Of a DNA stretch of 64,000 nt, positions 24,101 to 34,463 are shown piece after piece. The notes below the pieces were generated by a model, which searched no databases, had not been told where the DNA came from, and saw only the letters and a list, made by a program, of their open reading frames with translations. Every line of letters starts with the position of its first letter. Within the stretch, counting starts at the first letter, position 1. This stretch comes from Effrenium voratum (Eukaryota; Sar; Dinophyceae; Suessiales; Symbiodiniaceae). The translations under genes and the position numbers were made by a program. The DNA lies in the NCBI GenBank assembly GCA_963377175.1, contig CAUJNA010002946.1:726764-790763 (forward strand), given 5' to 3'.

Positions 24101-24467
24101 CTGTCGCCGTGTTCAAGGTAAACACAGCGTTGTAGTAGGTGCTGCAGCATGTAATGCCGCCGAAGATCCACATGACGTCGTTGGAGTCCACAACAGCTGT
24201 GTGGTATGACCGGGCAGGGGGCACAGAGCCAGTGACGGAGACTTGGGTCCAGCTTGGTGTCACCGTGTCCAAGCGCCACACCTCAGCGGTGTCAGCGGGC
24301 ACCGCGTCTTTTCCGCCGTAAATCCACAAGCGATCGCTGGAGTCCACCACGGCAACACCGGCGTGCCGCGCAGATGGCGCGGAACCGCTGGCCGTGATTT
24401 GGCTCCAACCGGCCGCCACACCCAGCAAACCACACAAGCGCAGCAGCTGCGAAGCGCCATACGCCAT
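17933..24467 (-). CDS. Kelch / Ser-Thr stalk / GPS-like / four-span membrane protein
   Basis: A large membrane-anchored surface protein, seen in seven or eight exons. Order from the N-terminus: hydrophobic signal peptide (LLRLCGLLGVAA); kelch repeats with the recurring core DSSDRMWVFGG, about seven blades in all over three exons; a possible Cys-rich exon; about 190 residues of almost pure Ser/Thr; a 250-residue domain ending in a GPS-like Cys...HLSIFAIF; a first span (SLSAVLLLVVAAGVM); a 150-residue loop with a CCRCRCGC cluster; three more spans; then a cytoplasmic region with TTHDVVWHAIIP, VTHSWGNKF, FSVNQHAGIC, EMNKFDD and LLTRVWCVAEL. Four consecutive junctions keep phase. The role is not known; the layout suggests a glycosylated receptor or adhesion protein. 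The cytoplasmic block is a shared dinoflagellate type by my recollection; a TIR/HET-like fold is only a guess. Whether everything is one transcript is inferred. Confidence 0.78.
18356..18400 (-). CDS. Kelch gene exon 6, 45-nt micro-exon
   Basis: TTTGCAG acceptor, DMMAFLKQHHRQKSQ, then a CAG|GTCTGG donor. Phase 0 at both ends. Confidence 0.65.
18513..19460 (-). CDS. Kelch gene exon 5: conserved cytoplasmic domain
   Basis: STTHDVVWHAIIPSS ... VTHSWGNKFCHLISAIFSDA ... YWVCAFSVNQHAGIC ... EMNKFD. It ends GAC before GACTCT (GA donor). Joining to the acceptor at 18401 restores KFDDMMAFL, in phase. Confidence 0.8.
19567..19759 (-). CDS. Kelch gene exon 4, GC donor
   Basis: After CTGCAG: KFGLNFDDLHGFGGFQAEIQ ... 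RGLTLRQLLDFYADLVCHPQ MMPHFD. It ends TTTGAC before GCTTGATG, a GC donor, and joins the next exon in phase as HFD-DPNFSTTHDVV. Confidence 0.75.
19974..22444 (-). CDS. Kelch gene main exon: last blade, Ser/Thr stalk, GPS-like site, four spans
   Basis: It starts after CTCCCAG with a seventh blade (RALFGGFDVSALSDLWYLQL), then the stalk, the GPS-like region and all membrane spans. It ends CTCAC before a GTAGGTAG donor. Splicing there to the acceptor at 19760 keeps frame and removes an in-frame TAG that directly follows the donor. Confidence 0.85.
21721..22200 (-). repeat. Four exact-phase 120-bp tandem repeats encoding the Ser/Thr stalk
   Basis: Units begin at 21721, 21841, 21961 and 22081, each 120 bp (40 codons) and over 95 percent alike by eye. 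Units 2 and 4 share variants (CTAGAACTGGAC) that units 1 and 3 lack (CTGGA(A/T)CTTGAC), pointing to a 240-bp higher-order duplication. Confidence 0.95.
22640..22867 (-). CDS. Possible Cys-rich exon of the kelch gene
   Basis: Frame INYIQLVAKDWLCKAECPES then EGYGEYHRIMDCFAQCRLPL, with four cysteines spaced like a small disulphide module. It lies between kelch exon 2 and the stalk exon in the same orientation. Membership of the same transcript is inferred. Confidence 0.45.
22999..23135 (+). CDS. Possible opposite-strand exon
   Basis: Plus-strand frame LAQSDLEHIDSHKDLLRGKA ... CRMAYGSNVDELVNLL with strong GC3 and an AAG acceptor-like edge. The minus strand is also open here, with weaker GC3. If real, it is nested between kelch exons on the other strand. 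No family recognised. Confidence 0.3.
23275..23510 (-). CDS. Kelch gene exon 2: sixth blade
   Basis: VWTEVTTGAAASARKRSYVA ... DSQNRMWLFGG continues the propeller pattern. Edges approximate. Confidence 0.7.
23680..24467 (-). CDS. Kelch gene exon 1: signal peptide and five blades
   Basis: ATG at 24467. The signal-like segment is followed by four clear blades (RLWIYGG, VMWIFGG, RMWVFGG, RMWIFGG) and a fifth ending MWIWSG, each about 55 residues apart. The donor near the 3' end was not resolved. Confidence 0.85.
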
Positions 24468-25042
24468 GGCTCACAGCTGACGCGCGCGCTCTGATGTAAT
24501 CAAGTTGCGCTTGTCATGTCACCTTAGTCTTTCCTGCTACATCGTGCAGGTTGGGCTCCGTTGTGCTATGCTATGCTGTGTCACTTCATGCTGTGATATG
24601 TTGTGATGTGTAGGTGATCGAGTGGGGGAGGGGTTGAAGAAAGTACCCTCCCGAGAGTTGTTGACATGCCAGAAAACAAATCAGTTCCAATTTGGCAACC
24701 CCTGTTTGGGGATTCGGACAAATTCCTGTGGCGCTCCTGGAAAGTATGTGGGAGCTGGCTCATACAGCCTTCGTCTTTGAACTAGGCGTGCGGAAGTCAA
24801 AAGGACGCATATCGATCGACAACCGCTTCCAATTCCCTCTCAATGCAGCTCTCCAAGACGCTCAACATTGGTTGGGTTCGCCAGTGGCTTCTCAGCCCCC
24901 CCCCAAAAGACAAACAAGATAATGTTAGAGGACTTGCCTTTTTGGCCCTTTTGGCCTGAGTGTTGTTTGTGTGCGCGTGCGTGTGCAGCGCTCGAGTTCA
25001 AATCTCTAAGGTTTGTGGCTGCCCCTGAGCCACCGGCGCTGG

Positions 25043-25104
25043 CAGCGCTCAGCGTCTCTCCGACTTTCCCGTCGAAGTCCAGGGGCGCGTACTCCTGCAC
25101 TCAC
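25043..25104 (-). CDS. Candidate small exon, unidentified
   Basis: GTGCAG acceptor followed by EYAPLDFDGKVGETLSAASA with high GC3, then GGTGGC. Family unknown. Confidence 0.35.
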
Positions 25105-25629
25105 TGCCCAGACAAAGGGGATGGGGATGTCTCAAGACCCGCGTGTCCATTCCCCGCCTTAAGCCTCCGCAGCCGCTCGAGTCTCTGCACCTCCGCCAGT
25201 GGTCGGCCGCTGCGGCCGCCTGGCGGGGTACTCGGGTACCCCCTGTAATGGAGCGAAAGGTGGATGCCTTGGATGCCTTGGATGCCTGGATACGGTCGAA
25301 CGGCTAACAGTCGTAAGGGTTTGAAAGGTAGCTCTGAGCAAAACAGCAGTCGGACAATTGGAACACACACAAACACACAAGCAGCGAACGTCCAATCTCC
25401 GCCCTTCAGTCCTTCTGAAAAAACGAGCTTGTACCAGGCTCCAAAACAAATCGGACTTGGCATCGAGGGTCTTCTGCGGACACGATTCGTATTTTCAAGA
25501 GAAGTTTCAGCGCGCATTGCAGCAGGGAAGAAGCATGACATCAATCCAGGTTCATCGGAGCTGGCCATCTCAATGCCATGTCTGTGGACCAAGTGGGACA
25601 TCGGTGTGCATTTGCGTTTGCTCTTCTTC

Positions 25630-25700
25630 TTCTTTTTTTTTTTCTGGGGGGGAGGAGCAAAGGGAAACCAAAGCAAAGCCACCTTTTGGGGGGGTTCCCC
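25630..25700. repeat. Dispersed palindromic intron repeat
   Basis: AGCAAAGGGAAACCAAAGCA ... CCACCTTTTGGGGGGGTTCC. Same core as the copies inside dehydrogenase introns. Confidence 0.55.
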
Positions 25701-26114
25701 ATGAGACGGACACATCGGGAAGGCAAGGATGAGAGCACCTTCCTTCCCTCAGTCCATTGAGTGCCAGACCGCCGACCAGCGGTCGAATATTCCACATATC
25801 TTTCGACCTTGCAGACGGAAGCTTCAAAAGAAACCTGGAGCACATAGACGTTGCCTGTCCGCACAGGGTTGTTCTAGGCTTTGCCACACAAGAATAACAA
25901 GAGTGCAATCATTCCTTGCCACACATTGCCATTCACTAGTTGATGGAACCGTTTCATCCTCACAGGGCCCACAACAATGCTTATATATGATACATGAGTG
26001 CCAGTGGCTCATTCAAAATGTTCTTGTGAAACGATCCAACCGTCCTTTGGAGTCCTAGCATCAGCGAACCCTCCATTCGATGCGAGGATCTCCATTTGCA
26101 AGCGGTTGGACCTC

Positions 26115-26265
26115 GACAAAAGCCTGGTTCTAGGGGTTGATTCCCCATTCTGTTCAACCATCGTTCTTTCAACCAGCTGCTTCCCCTGGGTTTTTTGATG
26201 GTTCCTGAAGAGAAGGATCCCTGGAAAGAATGGGGTACTTTCCCCTAGAACTGGTGTAGGTGTAG
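26115..26265. repeat. Imperfect inverted repeat, about 30-bp arms
   Basis: CTGGTTCTAGGGG..GATTCCCCATTCTG near 26122 is answered by AAAGAATGGGGTA..TTTCCCCTAGAACTGG near 26224. Could be a small MITE-like element. Confidence 0.6.
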
Positions 26266-26639
26266 AATCAACGCCCAAGGCTTCTAGGGCCCAAGAAGGG
26301 GCCCTCGTGTACGGCCAAAAGCCGAAGCTCAGCTGCCAGGCGGCTTCTCCGCCTTGGGGGGTGTGCACCTGAGGTGCAGCCGATCCGAGCAATCGAATTC
26401 AATGGCACCCATTCGGACAAAAAATGGATCAATCTGGGCGAGTTCATGTGGGTTCCGTAGACTTGTTAACAACCGACACTTGATTCCTGATCATGACTTT
26501 AACCCCATTATTACCCCCCGTAATCATGGCTAAAATTGGTTTAAACGCGCACACACCCCGATTCAATGTTTGTTCGCCGCTACTACTATTGAGGTGGTCG
26601 AAAAACATGGGCCGTTTTTGGGACAGTGCCGCCTTGTGG

Positions 26640-26765
26640 AGGGTGCCGAAAAGGGGCCAGATGTTCACATCCATGGGGTCTCCAACAACGATATCCGGTT
26701 TCCCTTTGGCTTACAATTGAAACCGACGGGTGGTGCGCCCCTTCCCCGACACCCCAAAAAATGAC
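26640..26765. repeat. Dispersed palindromic intron repeat
   Basis: CCGGTTTCCCTTTGGCTTAC ... GAAACCGACGG ... CCGACACCCCAAAAAA. Confidence 0.5.
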
Positions 26766-27104
26766 TATAGGTCTGGAAAAACAGAATCGTTTTCACACAA
26801 ATGGTACCTAATCAAGGCTAAAATGAACAAAGTTTGGGTTGGGGCCACGGGATATAGTGATTCTGTGCTGATTGAATTCATGAAGCAAACGAGCCGATTT
26901 GGCTTCAGGCAGCGTGGACTTCTTGCTCAAAGCTTGTTTTTTGCAATTTCTATCCTGCAGCCAACAAGTCCATTGACCTGAAATCGCGCCAGTGATTGCT
27001 CTCTTCCCGCCAGAAGCCTAAAGGACGTCCTGTCAATACCTTTGTCGCACCTCGCAGCAAATATCGAACACTTTAGCACCCATACTTTGAACATGGGTGA
27101 GGAA

Positions 27105-27180
27105 ATGGTGGCTGTCCTTTTGGTGTCCCTTTCAAACCACAAACACGAGGTATCCTTCCAAAAAAAGGCACATCCAAGCC
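27105..27180. repeat. Dispersed palindromic intron repeat
   Basis: TCCTTTTGGTGTCCCTTTCA ... CCACAAAC ... TCCTTCCAAAAAAAGGCAC, immediately beside a candidate exon at 27170-27245. Confidence 0.5.
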
Positions 27181-27245
27181 ACAAAGCCCAAGGCATCGCT
27201 GGGGGGCCCGGTCATGACAGCGCGGATGTTGCCGACGTTGGCCAC
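27170..27245 (-). CDS. Candidate exon, unidentified
   Basis: TGCCAG acceptor followed by VANVGNIRAVMTGPPSDALG FVAWM with high GC3. Family unknown. It is flanked on both sides by intron-type repeat copies, as the recognised exons are. Confidence 0.4.
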
Positions 27246-27344
27246 CTGGCAAAACGCAGGCCACTGGGATCCGGCAACCGACCTCAGGAACAAGATCCTG
27301 ATCCCTTCATTGCTCCATCTGTTGTATTGTATTTGGGTGCATTT

Positions 27345-27425
27345 GTTTTTTGAGGGTACTCTTTTTGGGGTGGGTTTAACGGGAAACCAAAGGACGCCAT
27401 CCATTTTGGAGGTCCCCCACGTATT
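27345..27425. repeat. Dispersed palindromic intron repeat
   Basis: GGTGGGTTTAACGGGAAACC then AAAGGACGCCATCCATTTTG GAGGTCCCCC. Confidence 0.6.
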
Positions 27426-27639
27426 TCCAGCCGCCAGCCACACGGCCGCAACATGCCGAAAGCCGCCAGCACCCGCTGGCCGAGGACCAGCAGCAAAGCC
27501 TGCGGTGAAAACACGGGAAAGCTTTCGCTCAGGTGGCCATGGGTCAAAAGCCAAATCGTACCCCCAGTCCTCGGTGGTGCACCTACCCCAAAGTGGTACC
27601 CTTGGTTTTGACCCACAGCCAGGTGTCAAAATCGTGATC

Positions 27640-27725
27640 GGATCCCCCAAAATGGTGTGGTTTTCCTGTTGGTTGCCCTTGAAAGCCCATGAAGAGGGGG
27701 GTAGCCTCAAAAAAAAGGACACACC
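27640..27725. repeat. Dispersed palindromic intron repeat
   Basis: CCCCCAAAATGGTGTGG ... CTGTTGGTTGCCCTTGAAAG ... AAAAAAAGGACACACC. Confidence 0.6.
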
Positions 27726-27884
27726 GGTATTAATATGTTTTTGGTACCCCAAAGGGTTCCGTCGTGTTGCTCCCTTTGGCTCGGACACCGACTTCAGTTG
27801 GGCTTCTCACGCTTCCAATTCTGAGGGCTGCGCCAAGCCGCAGCCTCCAGCGCAGGAAACCCCCAATGGGTGGCTCGTCTGTGT

Positions 27885-27985
27885 TTACCCCAAAATGGTG
27901 GTGCTCCGGTTGGTTCCCTTTGAAACCAACCCAAGGGGTCCCCCCCCCCAAGAAAAAAGCCCCCCCCCCCTCAAAAAAAAGCCTA
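27885..27985. repeat. Dispersed palindromic intron repeat
   Basis: CCCCAAAATGGTGGTGCTCC ... GGTTGGTTCCCTTTGAAACC AACCC. This copy is closest to the apparent consensus. Confidence 0.65.
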
Positions 27986-28464
27986 GAACCTGGCAGGTTC
28001 GAGGGGTTCTTCTCGCATGTTGCATCCCCATGGCCCCAAAGAGGTGGCCTGTCAATTTGAGACCTGCACACCCCTTCCCCAAGACGTGTTTCATCGTTCG
28101 TCATGTCCATACAGCTTCATGTTGCCGTCCTCAACGAAACCCGCCTCTCCTCCAATTTGAAATCCAAGCGCTGCACCCCTCAAAATGCTTTAGCAGCGCA
28201 TTTCAATGTCTGAAGCACTCGCAAAACAAGTTGGGAAAGGACCTATGAGTACAATTCCCAAGAAATCCATTCAAGGATCCTTTGCCACTTACCCTGTCCA
28301 AAAAACCATGGAAGCTGACAGAAGGGCTTGAACTGCCGTCTTGAAAAGGGCCCGATTTCAAAGGCTGATCTTCATATTCATCAATTCCCAACCAGGTAAT
28401 TCTGATGTCCACCAAAAGGGGCCCACTTCCGGCCATTTCCCACCTAAGAATCACACGAGCACTT

Positions 28465-28527
28465 CGCGGGGCCTGCATAGCGAGCATTGCTCTCCAGCAA
28501 GGACTTGTCCAGATCCTCGATGGCCTA
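28465..28527 (-). CDS. Candidate small exon, unidentified
   Basis: GTGTAG acceptor then AIEDLDKSLLESNARYAGPA K. The frame looks helical and acidic. Family unknown. Confidence 0.35.
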
Positions 28528-28709
28528 CACGCGTTTAAGTCGACATGGCAAGGCTTCTCAGGGAATGAGGACGTCACCTCAAACTGAAGCCTCCCTGCCT
28601 GCTTTCCAACCAAAAAAAAACTGTTCTCCCTGCCTGCAAGCAAAAAAACAAATGCCCTCCCACTCGGGTAAGGTGGAACTCCCTCCAAGAGGTCCCCTTT
28701 GAGCATCAT

Positions 28710-30580
28710 CCCACAAGGAAACTCATATTACAATGCACCAAAGGTAATGTCGTGTTCTGCCAAAAAGTGCCGTACGCCAGGAAAGTGGTCCCAAAAAAAC
28801 AAGCAGCTGCACCTCCAGTGGCCCAACAAATGCGCCCTTGCAAATCAACATGGAACCTTCCCAAAAGGTGGGTGTGGCTCAAAATTAAACAGGAGGGGCA
28901 AACCGCTAGCAGGGCGGCTTCTCAGCCACTGCCAGATGGTTTTGGGGGTCCATGTCAAGCAGGGGAGCATGACTTCGTGGCATAATCTTCCAGTGCTAAA
29001 AGAAACCCAGTTAGCCAAAAGGGGCCGAACGTCACCAAGCCATGTTTTTCTTGGAGGGTACCACACAAGAGGAATGGCCACGAGCGAGAAACCAACCCAA
29101 ATACCACAAAGCACGGGTTGCCCACCAGAAGACGAATGGCCCAAATACACCAAACCCGCCAAAGGAAGACCTCCGGGGACAATGGCAGTAACGCTGGCAA
29201 AACACGTGATGTGTGCTTAGTCTCCTTCAATCAAAAGCGGGGGGCAAGGCATGAACCCTGCATGCCTGAAGCAGCTCGGTCGGTGACATCCGCTCGACTG
29301 GAAGAAGCCAACAGGGGTATGACTCCAATTTGGGGACCCCTTGGTGGACATCTTTACATGGTTGGATTCATGTCCACCATGTCAAAGCAAGTAGCCGAAT
29401 CATTAGGACGATGGGCCCACTGCAATTGATCGCAGGACAACACGACTTGAAATCTACATCTCAAGACTGGCCTGGTTCACCATGTCGATCAGCTCAAAGT
29501 CCTCTGGCCTGAAAGGCTCAAATATGTCTGTATCCTCAGCATTCCTTTGATGGGTGTTGAGGCCCTAGGCAGCATATTATTTAAGAGTGACAGTTTGGGA
29601 ATCGGTGTTCTTGGGTTCGGATGACCAATAGACTCGAGTCAACCAGGCATTGTGGTTGAACAAGCACCTAGAATCCGCAAAAGGGCAACTTCAAATCATG
29701 TTAGAAGCTGTTTTTGGGGTCATCTATCTGTGAATATGAGTATCCAGAATCCAGAATCCATAAATGCAGCAATGTGATGTCTCACGTCCAAAATCAAACG
29801 AGCACCCTGCCCCCTCCTGCCCCATGCGCTTGTGGCAGGCTGTGCTTCTGCACCAAGCAAATTTGACTTTTTGTTTTCGCGCCGTCCATAGTTTGAATTT
29901 CAAACATGAATCAGCATGGTCGACAGGTCCCGTCATCAAAATAAGAACAGGGTTCCGCCCCACTGACTGTGAGCAACCTCATGTCCCCAGACCCAAATAG
30001 ACCACAGATTGCTGGACATCTTCACAGAACCTTGAAGGATTGTCTAGTGGAGCCGCCATCTAAAATGAAAAAATGACCGCACCTTGAGAAAAAAAAAAAC
30101 CGAGGCCGCCAACTCATCCTGCCGAGAGCTCAGCCTCAGGCAGGACTCGGATTGCCCAAGGCACAAAATCGATTTGAATCAAGGTGCCACATAGTTCGAG
30201 GTCGAGTCACTGAGTCAAAGTATAGCGTTCTTTATGTTCTTTCCAAGACCGGCGTAAAGCCGCGAGGGTTGGGCCTGTCCCTTACCTCATCTCTCACGTC
30301 GCTCGCTCATCGGCCCCTGCCGTGGCAGGAGGAAGGTGTGAAATCTCTGGGCGCAAAAGGCAGCACCAGCCTCGGCCAATGCACACGGGGCCAAAGGGCT
30401 TTGGGCGAAGCCGCCATCCGCGCTCACTACACCTGTTGTTTCACCTGCCCCAACAAATTGCGCCATGGGGGACTAAACAACTGTTGCTGCTCCAAGCGGA
30501 ACCTTTCAGATTTCGCTGTCGTTTTCAATGCGTTTAGCTCACCGTTCCTGCCACCTGCATGGGTCTGGGGTACCTAGAAA
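28710..30580. other. Gene-free stretch
   Basis: No supported exon or large repeat seen. Likely intron or intergenic. Confidence 0.35.
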
Positions 30581-30589
30581 AACCTTTGG

Positions 30590-30650
30590 CCCCGGGCGCT
30601 GGTTTCCCTGAGCCCGTCCACCAGCAGGAACATGGCCGCAGGCCGGTCCT
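30590..30650 (-). CDS. Candidate small exon, unidentified
   Basis: GGCCAG acceptor then DRPAAMFLLVDGLRETSARG with high GC3. Family unknown. Confidence 0.35.
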
Positions 30651-30814
30651 GGCCACTCGATGTTCCCGGACCCCGATCTTGGGACCCGCACAACGGAATT
30701 GAGGAACCAGAGAAACTCCGGAAATTCCTTTGCACGGAAACCAACGCATTGCAAGTGAACCACGAACCGATCGATGAATGGCGGGGTTTGCAAGGCTTCC
30801 AACTTGCTGCCGTT

Positions 30815-30885
30815 GTGACATGGGTGTGTCTCCAAATTGGGAACTCAAATGGGTAGTTTCCTGTTGGTTCCCCTAAACAATCCCA
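30815..30885. repeat. Dispersed palindromic intron repeat
   Basis: GGGTGTGTCTCCAAATTGGG ... TTTCCTGTTGGTTCCCCTAA. Confidence 0.55.
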
Positions 30886-31327
30886 GAAACGGTGCCCATG
30901 CAACAAAAATTAGGCCGTGCCTGCTGGACACCAAAGGCTAGTTTTTGTTGAACGGTCCCTCTCTTTCCACATACACCAGCGATGGGCAGGGGGTGGGCCC
31001 TCAAAATTGTGTCCTTGGTAGCCCCTGCCTTAGACCCTAAATGTGAGAGTCACTCAAATCTGATGCCCGTGACAAGCCTAAAGTGCACACTGCCAAGTGG
31101 AGTGCAATGAACTCTTGGCCAATCCAGCATGCTGCTTAATTGGATGTTTGCCGGTTGCCATCTGCCCTCTAAGATTTTCGTCTGACCGAGTTGTCTAGCC
31201 AGAACATGTTTGATTTTGTGTTGGTTTTCTAGCGTGAAGAGCCTACTGAGACCTACCAACAAACAGTTTGAAGCAGATCCAACCTTCGATTGAAATGCAC
31301 CCTGCCACAAGCGCTACCCTCTCTAGC

Positions 31328-31410
31328 GCACGGCGGCGAATCGATTCCCCACCATGAAGAGCAACGGCTGCTTCAGTAGGTGGCAGGTCCGGTGCAGCTC
31401 TGGCCTGTGA
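31328..31410 (-). CDS. Candidate terminal exon, unidentified
   Basis: GGCCAG acceptor then ELHRTCHLLKQPLLFMVGNR FAAVR and TAG. Family unknown. It could end a gene whose other exons lie to the right. Confidence 0.35.
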
Positions 31411-31565
31411 ATCCCACAGGAAAAGCGTGAGTTGGTCCCTTCCAGATCATAAGGCTGTGGTTGTCAAACCCAACGGTACCATTTTGGTTGGTAGGTGCAC
31501 CACCCAAGTCTATTTTAGTGGGGATTGGGATGTTCACTGGGGGTACGGGGTTTTGACCCATGGCC

Positions 31566-31585
31566 ATATATATATATATATATAT
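31566..31585. repeat. TA dinucleotide run
   Basis: (TA)10, part of an intron-like stretch. No promoter context. Confidence 0.9.
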
Positions 31586-31589
31586 GTTG

Positions 31590-31655
31590 TTTTTAGGGGC
31601 GTTCCTTTCCAACCACCAAAAAAGGGGTACCCTCACCAAAAGAAACACCCATATA
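31590..31655. repeat. Dispersed palindromic intron repeat
   Basis: GGGGCGTTCCTTTCCAACCA CCAAAAAAGGGGTACCCTC. Confidence 0.5.
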
Positions 31656-32677
31656 AATGTGTGTACGTCTTTGTGTTTGAATGGCGGGAACCCATGGGCG
31701 GAACCCCATGGGCGGCTTCCATTTGGTCCCTTCAAACGACTCAGCAAAGGAATCCCGCAAAAACGACGCCCATATGTATGCATCAGTGGACTCTAAATTC
31801 ATCCAACACCAAAACAATTGGCATATAATCCATTTGGAAGGGCTTGTCAGGCTTGATCAAAATCCTGTTATTGGATTGTTCCGAGCGGGTAGGTCTGAAG
31901 CATTATATAACGCGTTTGATGACAGCAATGAGATCAATATTCATAGGGGAACTTGACCGCAAACAACAATGCAAGTTGTTCTCGCTCAGAGATATGTTTG
32001 AGCATCATCTCAACAGCTGCCAGGGCTTTTGGGTTTCGGCCTTTGGGTTTCGGCCCTTGTTCCATGTTGACCAACAAAAACAAATGTGTTCCCTTGTGAC
32101 GCCTCACATTTTGCCGCTGGCCAGGATTTTGCCCCTTCCCCCCCCCCCCCCCACATCCATCGCACGCGTACAACCGTACCAACTTGCGCGTGAATGTTCT
32201 GTCAACACTCAGCTCAGAGAGTTGTGACTGTCCACACCTCCAAATAAAGACTTGATAAACAACATCTGGAGCAGTGCAATCTTTGGCTTTAAGAGCAGGT
32301 TGAAGGAAAGCGAAAGTATAAACAAAACAATTAGCCCCTGAGGCACAGGCAGCATCACCGTCATGGTGTCTTTCCGACCACCAGTTCCGGGAAAGCATGC
32401 CGAGCCTCATGGCATTCTGGTCTCTCACGACCGGCTGTGTTCGAGTGAGGGTTCTCTTTGCTTCTAACACCACAAATCCATGTCAACCACTCTGGGAACC
32501 CTTCTTCTAAGGTTGCTGAGCAAAACAGCCCGCAATCTCGCAACTTGCCGCACTTTCGTTGAATAGTGCATAACGTGGCACCTTTCAGTGCACATGGCCC
32601 TGGCACTGACACGCAAAATAAGTTTATTAGCTGCTAGCTCTTTGTCGAACGACGAGATCCGAGATTTCACGGTGCCG

Positions 32678-32875
32678 TCACAGGGAGGGCAGCGCCTCTT
32701 CAACGTTACAAATTTCATTCGGGGCCCGACCTGCCAAATACCCGGGCAAACTATGGCGACGGATTTGCCTTGCCACAGATTCTCTCCATGCTTCTTGGAG
32801 GCCGAACTTCAGATTGGTGAACGGTTTCCCGCAGAACGGGCATTTGTTGTGGTCGGGTTGGAAGAACCAGCGCCC
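32678..32875 (-). CDS. Candidate terminal exon with C-x2-C zinc-binding pair
   Basis: A continuous minus-strand frame of about 65 residues ending in TGA: GRWFFQPDHNKCPFCGKPFT ... FGLQEAWRESVARQIRRHSL ... APNEICNVEEALPSL. CPFCGKPF resembles half of a zinc finger or zinc ribbon. The other ligands are not visible. Family unknown. A possible exon of the same gene lies at 33050-33135. Confidence 0.5.
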   Translation of the reverse strand, partial: GRWFFQPDHNKCPFCGKPFTNLKFGLQEAWRESVARQIRRHSLPGYLAGRAPNEICNVEEALPSL

Positions 32876-33049
32876 AGGAGAGGATGAGAGATTACTCGGT
32901 GATCATCTGCTCAGAATATACTCGTGGCTGAGACAAAATAGGAACTAAAAACATATCGGCAAACCGCTCTTGTTTTTGTTCCGTTTGTTGCTATTGTCTC
33001 ATCAATTCACCTAGTGAATTCCGATACTACCAACGGAAGACAACTCATT

Positions 33050-33135
33050 CTACTTTTGGCCAAGACGCTTAAGTCGTTGCTGGACAAACATCCCAACGAT
33101 TTGCACGATCTCAGGGTCAAGCCGTTGGAGATCCG
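33050..33135 (-). CDS. Candidate exon, unidentified
   Basis: Minus-strand frame DLQRLDPEIVQIVGMFVQQR LKRLGQK then TAG, with an amphipathic-helix pattern. It may be linked to the exon at 32678-32875. Confidence 0.35.
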
Positions 33136-33739
33136 CACCGGCATGTTGTCTGGATGGTGCCTCCGGGGTCTGCTTCGTTCATCTTCACGGATCCTGTTTT
33201 GGTTTCTTGGAGGGGGCGGGTATTCTGTCTGAAGGGCTGGTTGCCAAATAGAAGGACTGAGTGTTCTCCCTGAAGATTCAATCTACCCTGAAACTCAGGC
33301 CAAAATCGCTTACTCCCACATTTCATTGGCGAATCTTGACACAAACGCATTGCCAGCATCTCAATCTCTAATCTGATGCCAATGCGACATAATGTTCAAC
33401 TGCCATGTGCCGAACCCAACTTTCAGCAACGCCAAATACTGAGGCTTCCGCGGGGTTCCAGTTTGAACCCACCTTAGTGCCCCATCGGGTTGCTGCAATC
33501 GCACTTCACATAATAGAAAGGGTGTGTCCTGCGCCATAAAGAGGTCATTATCCCTTCCCCATGCACGCACTGGTCATGGAGCTTTCATACGTTTATGGTG
33601 TGCAAACATGGAGCCTTCTTTTCTGTTGACTACCGACTATGTGGTCTCCATCCTCATACTTCCGCAGCGTCAACGATATGTACAGTCTAATGCTGGCTGT
33701 CCCTAAGTCCCATTGTGCACAAACCAGGCACAACACATC

Positions 33740-34040
33740 TTTGGGGCCGGACAAAGCAGCTCGCTTGGGCGGGAAACAGCGAACCGAGCCGGAAGCGAGG
33801 GCGGATTGAACTCGAACTCGCAGCATCAGTTGAGCTAGCTCCACCAATTGATGCCTGAAAGCCGGCCAAAGCTGCGTCCAAATGCTAAAGCTCAGGCTGC
33901 CACAGGTGCGTATGTCTTCGCAAATTGGCGCAACCCTGAACCCGGCACCCTGACATTCTCGCGAAAAACCACCCCAATCATCAATAAAGCTCATCCGCCC
34001 TTTGGCCCTCCAAATTCGCACATTGCACTCCAAGCAGCCT
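33740..34040 (-). CDS. Candidate exon(s), unidentified
   Basis: Minus-strand frame CQGAGFRVAPICEDIRTCGS then IWTQLWPAFRHQLVELAQLM. Protein-like and partly hydrophobic. No motif recognised and edges unknown. Confidence 0.3.
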
Positions 34041-34219
34041 GGTTTGCCGGCGGTCCTTCGAGCAAGCAGGCCCCTAACTTTTCTTGTGCGTTCCAGTCGC
34101 CGAAAATGTTCACAAACTGAATGACGAGGAACACACACACAGCGACCCTTACTGTCATGTTTGATCTCTTAGTGTCATTTGCTTTTGGATCCGAAATGGC
34201 ATGTGCGTATGTACTAACA

Positions 34220-34280
34220 TGTATGTATATATATATATACACATATATATACATATATACCGATATATATATATATATTG
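34220..34280. repeat. AT/ATAC dinucleotide tract
   Basis: Broken (TA)n with ATAC and ATGTAT interruptions. Microsatellite. Confidence 0.9.
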
Positions 34281-34463
34281 TACCCCTCCCAAAAAAAGGA
34301 TTTGTGAGAAAACACTGGTATTTACAGCGCTTTGTCACCAAAACCTGCATCTGCCAGAACACACACTTTTCAGGCCCACTGTCTGCATCTGTCAAAAGCC
34401 TCTCATTTGGCAGCCAATGCTGCAACCAAGAACTATGATTGCGTAAGGGCATCTCTTCCTTGC

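Larger units (their letters stand above)
24480..27100. other. Mostly gene-free stretch
   Basis: Apart from a possible exon near 25043-25104, I see no supported coding region. It contains intron-repeat copies (25630-25700, 26640-26765), a GGATGCCTT triplication at 25262-25287 and an inverted repeat at 26115-26265. Confidence 0.4.

Noticed and set aside
31566..31585. TATA-type promoter
   Set aside because: It is a microsatellite without a following gene start, and dinoflagellate promoters generally lack TATA boxes.
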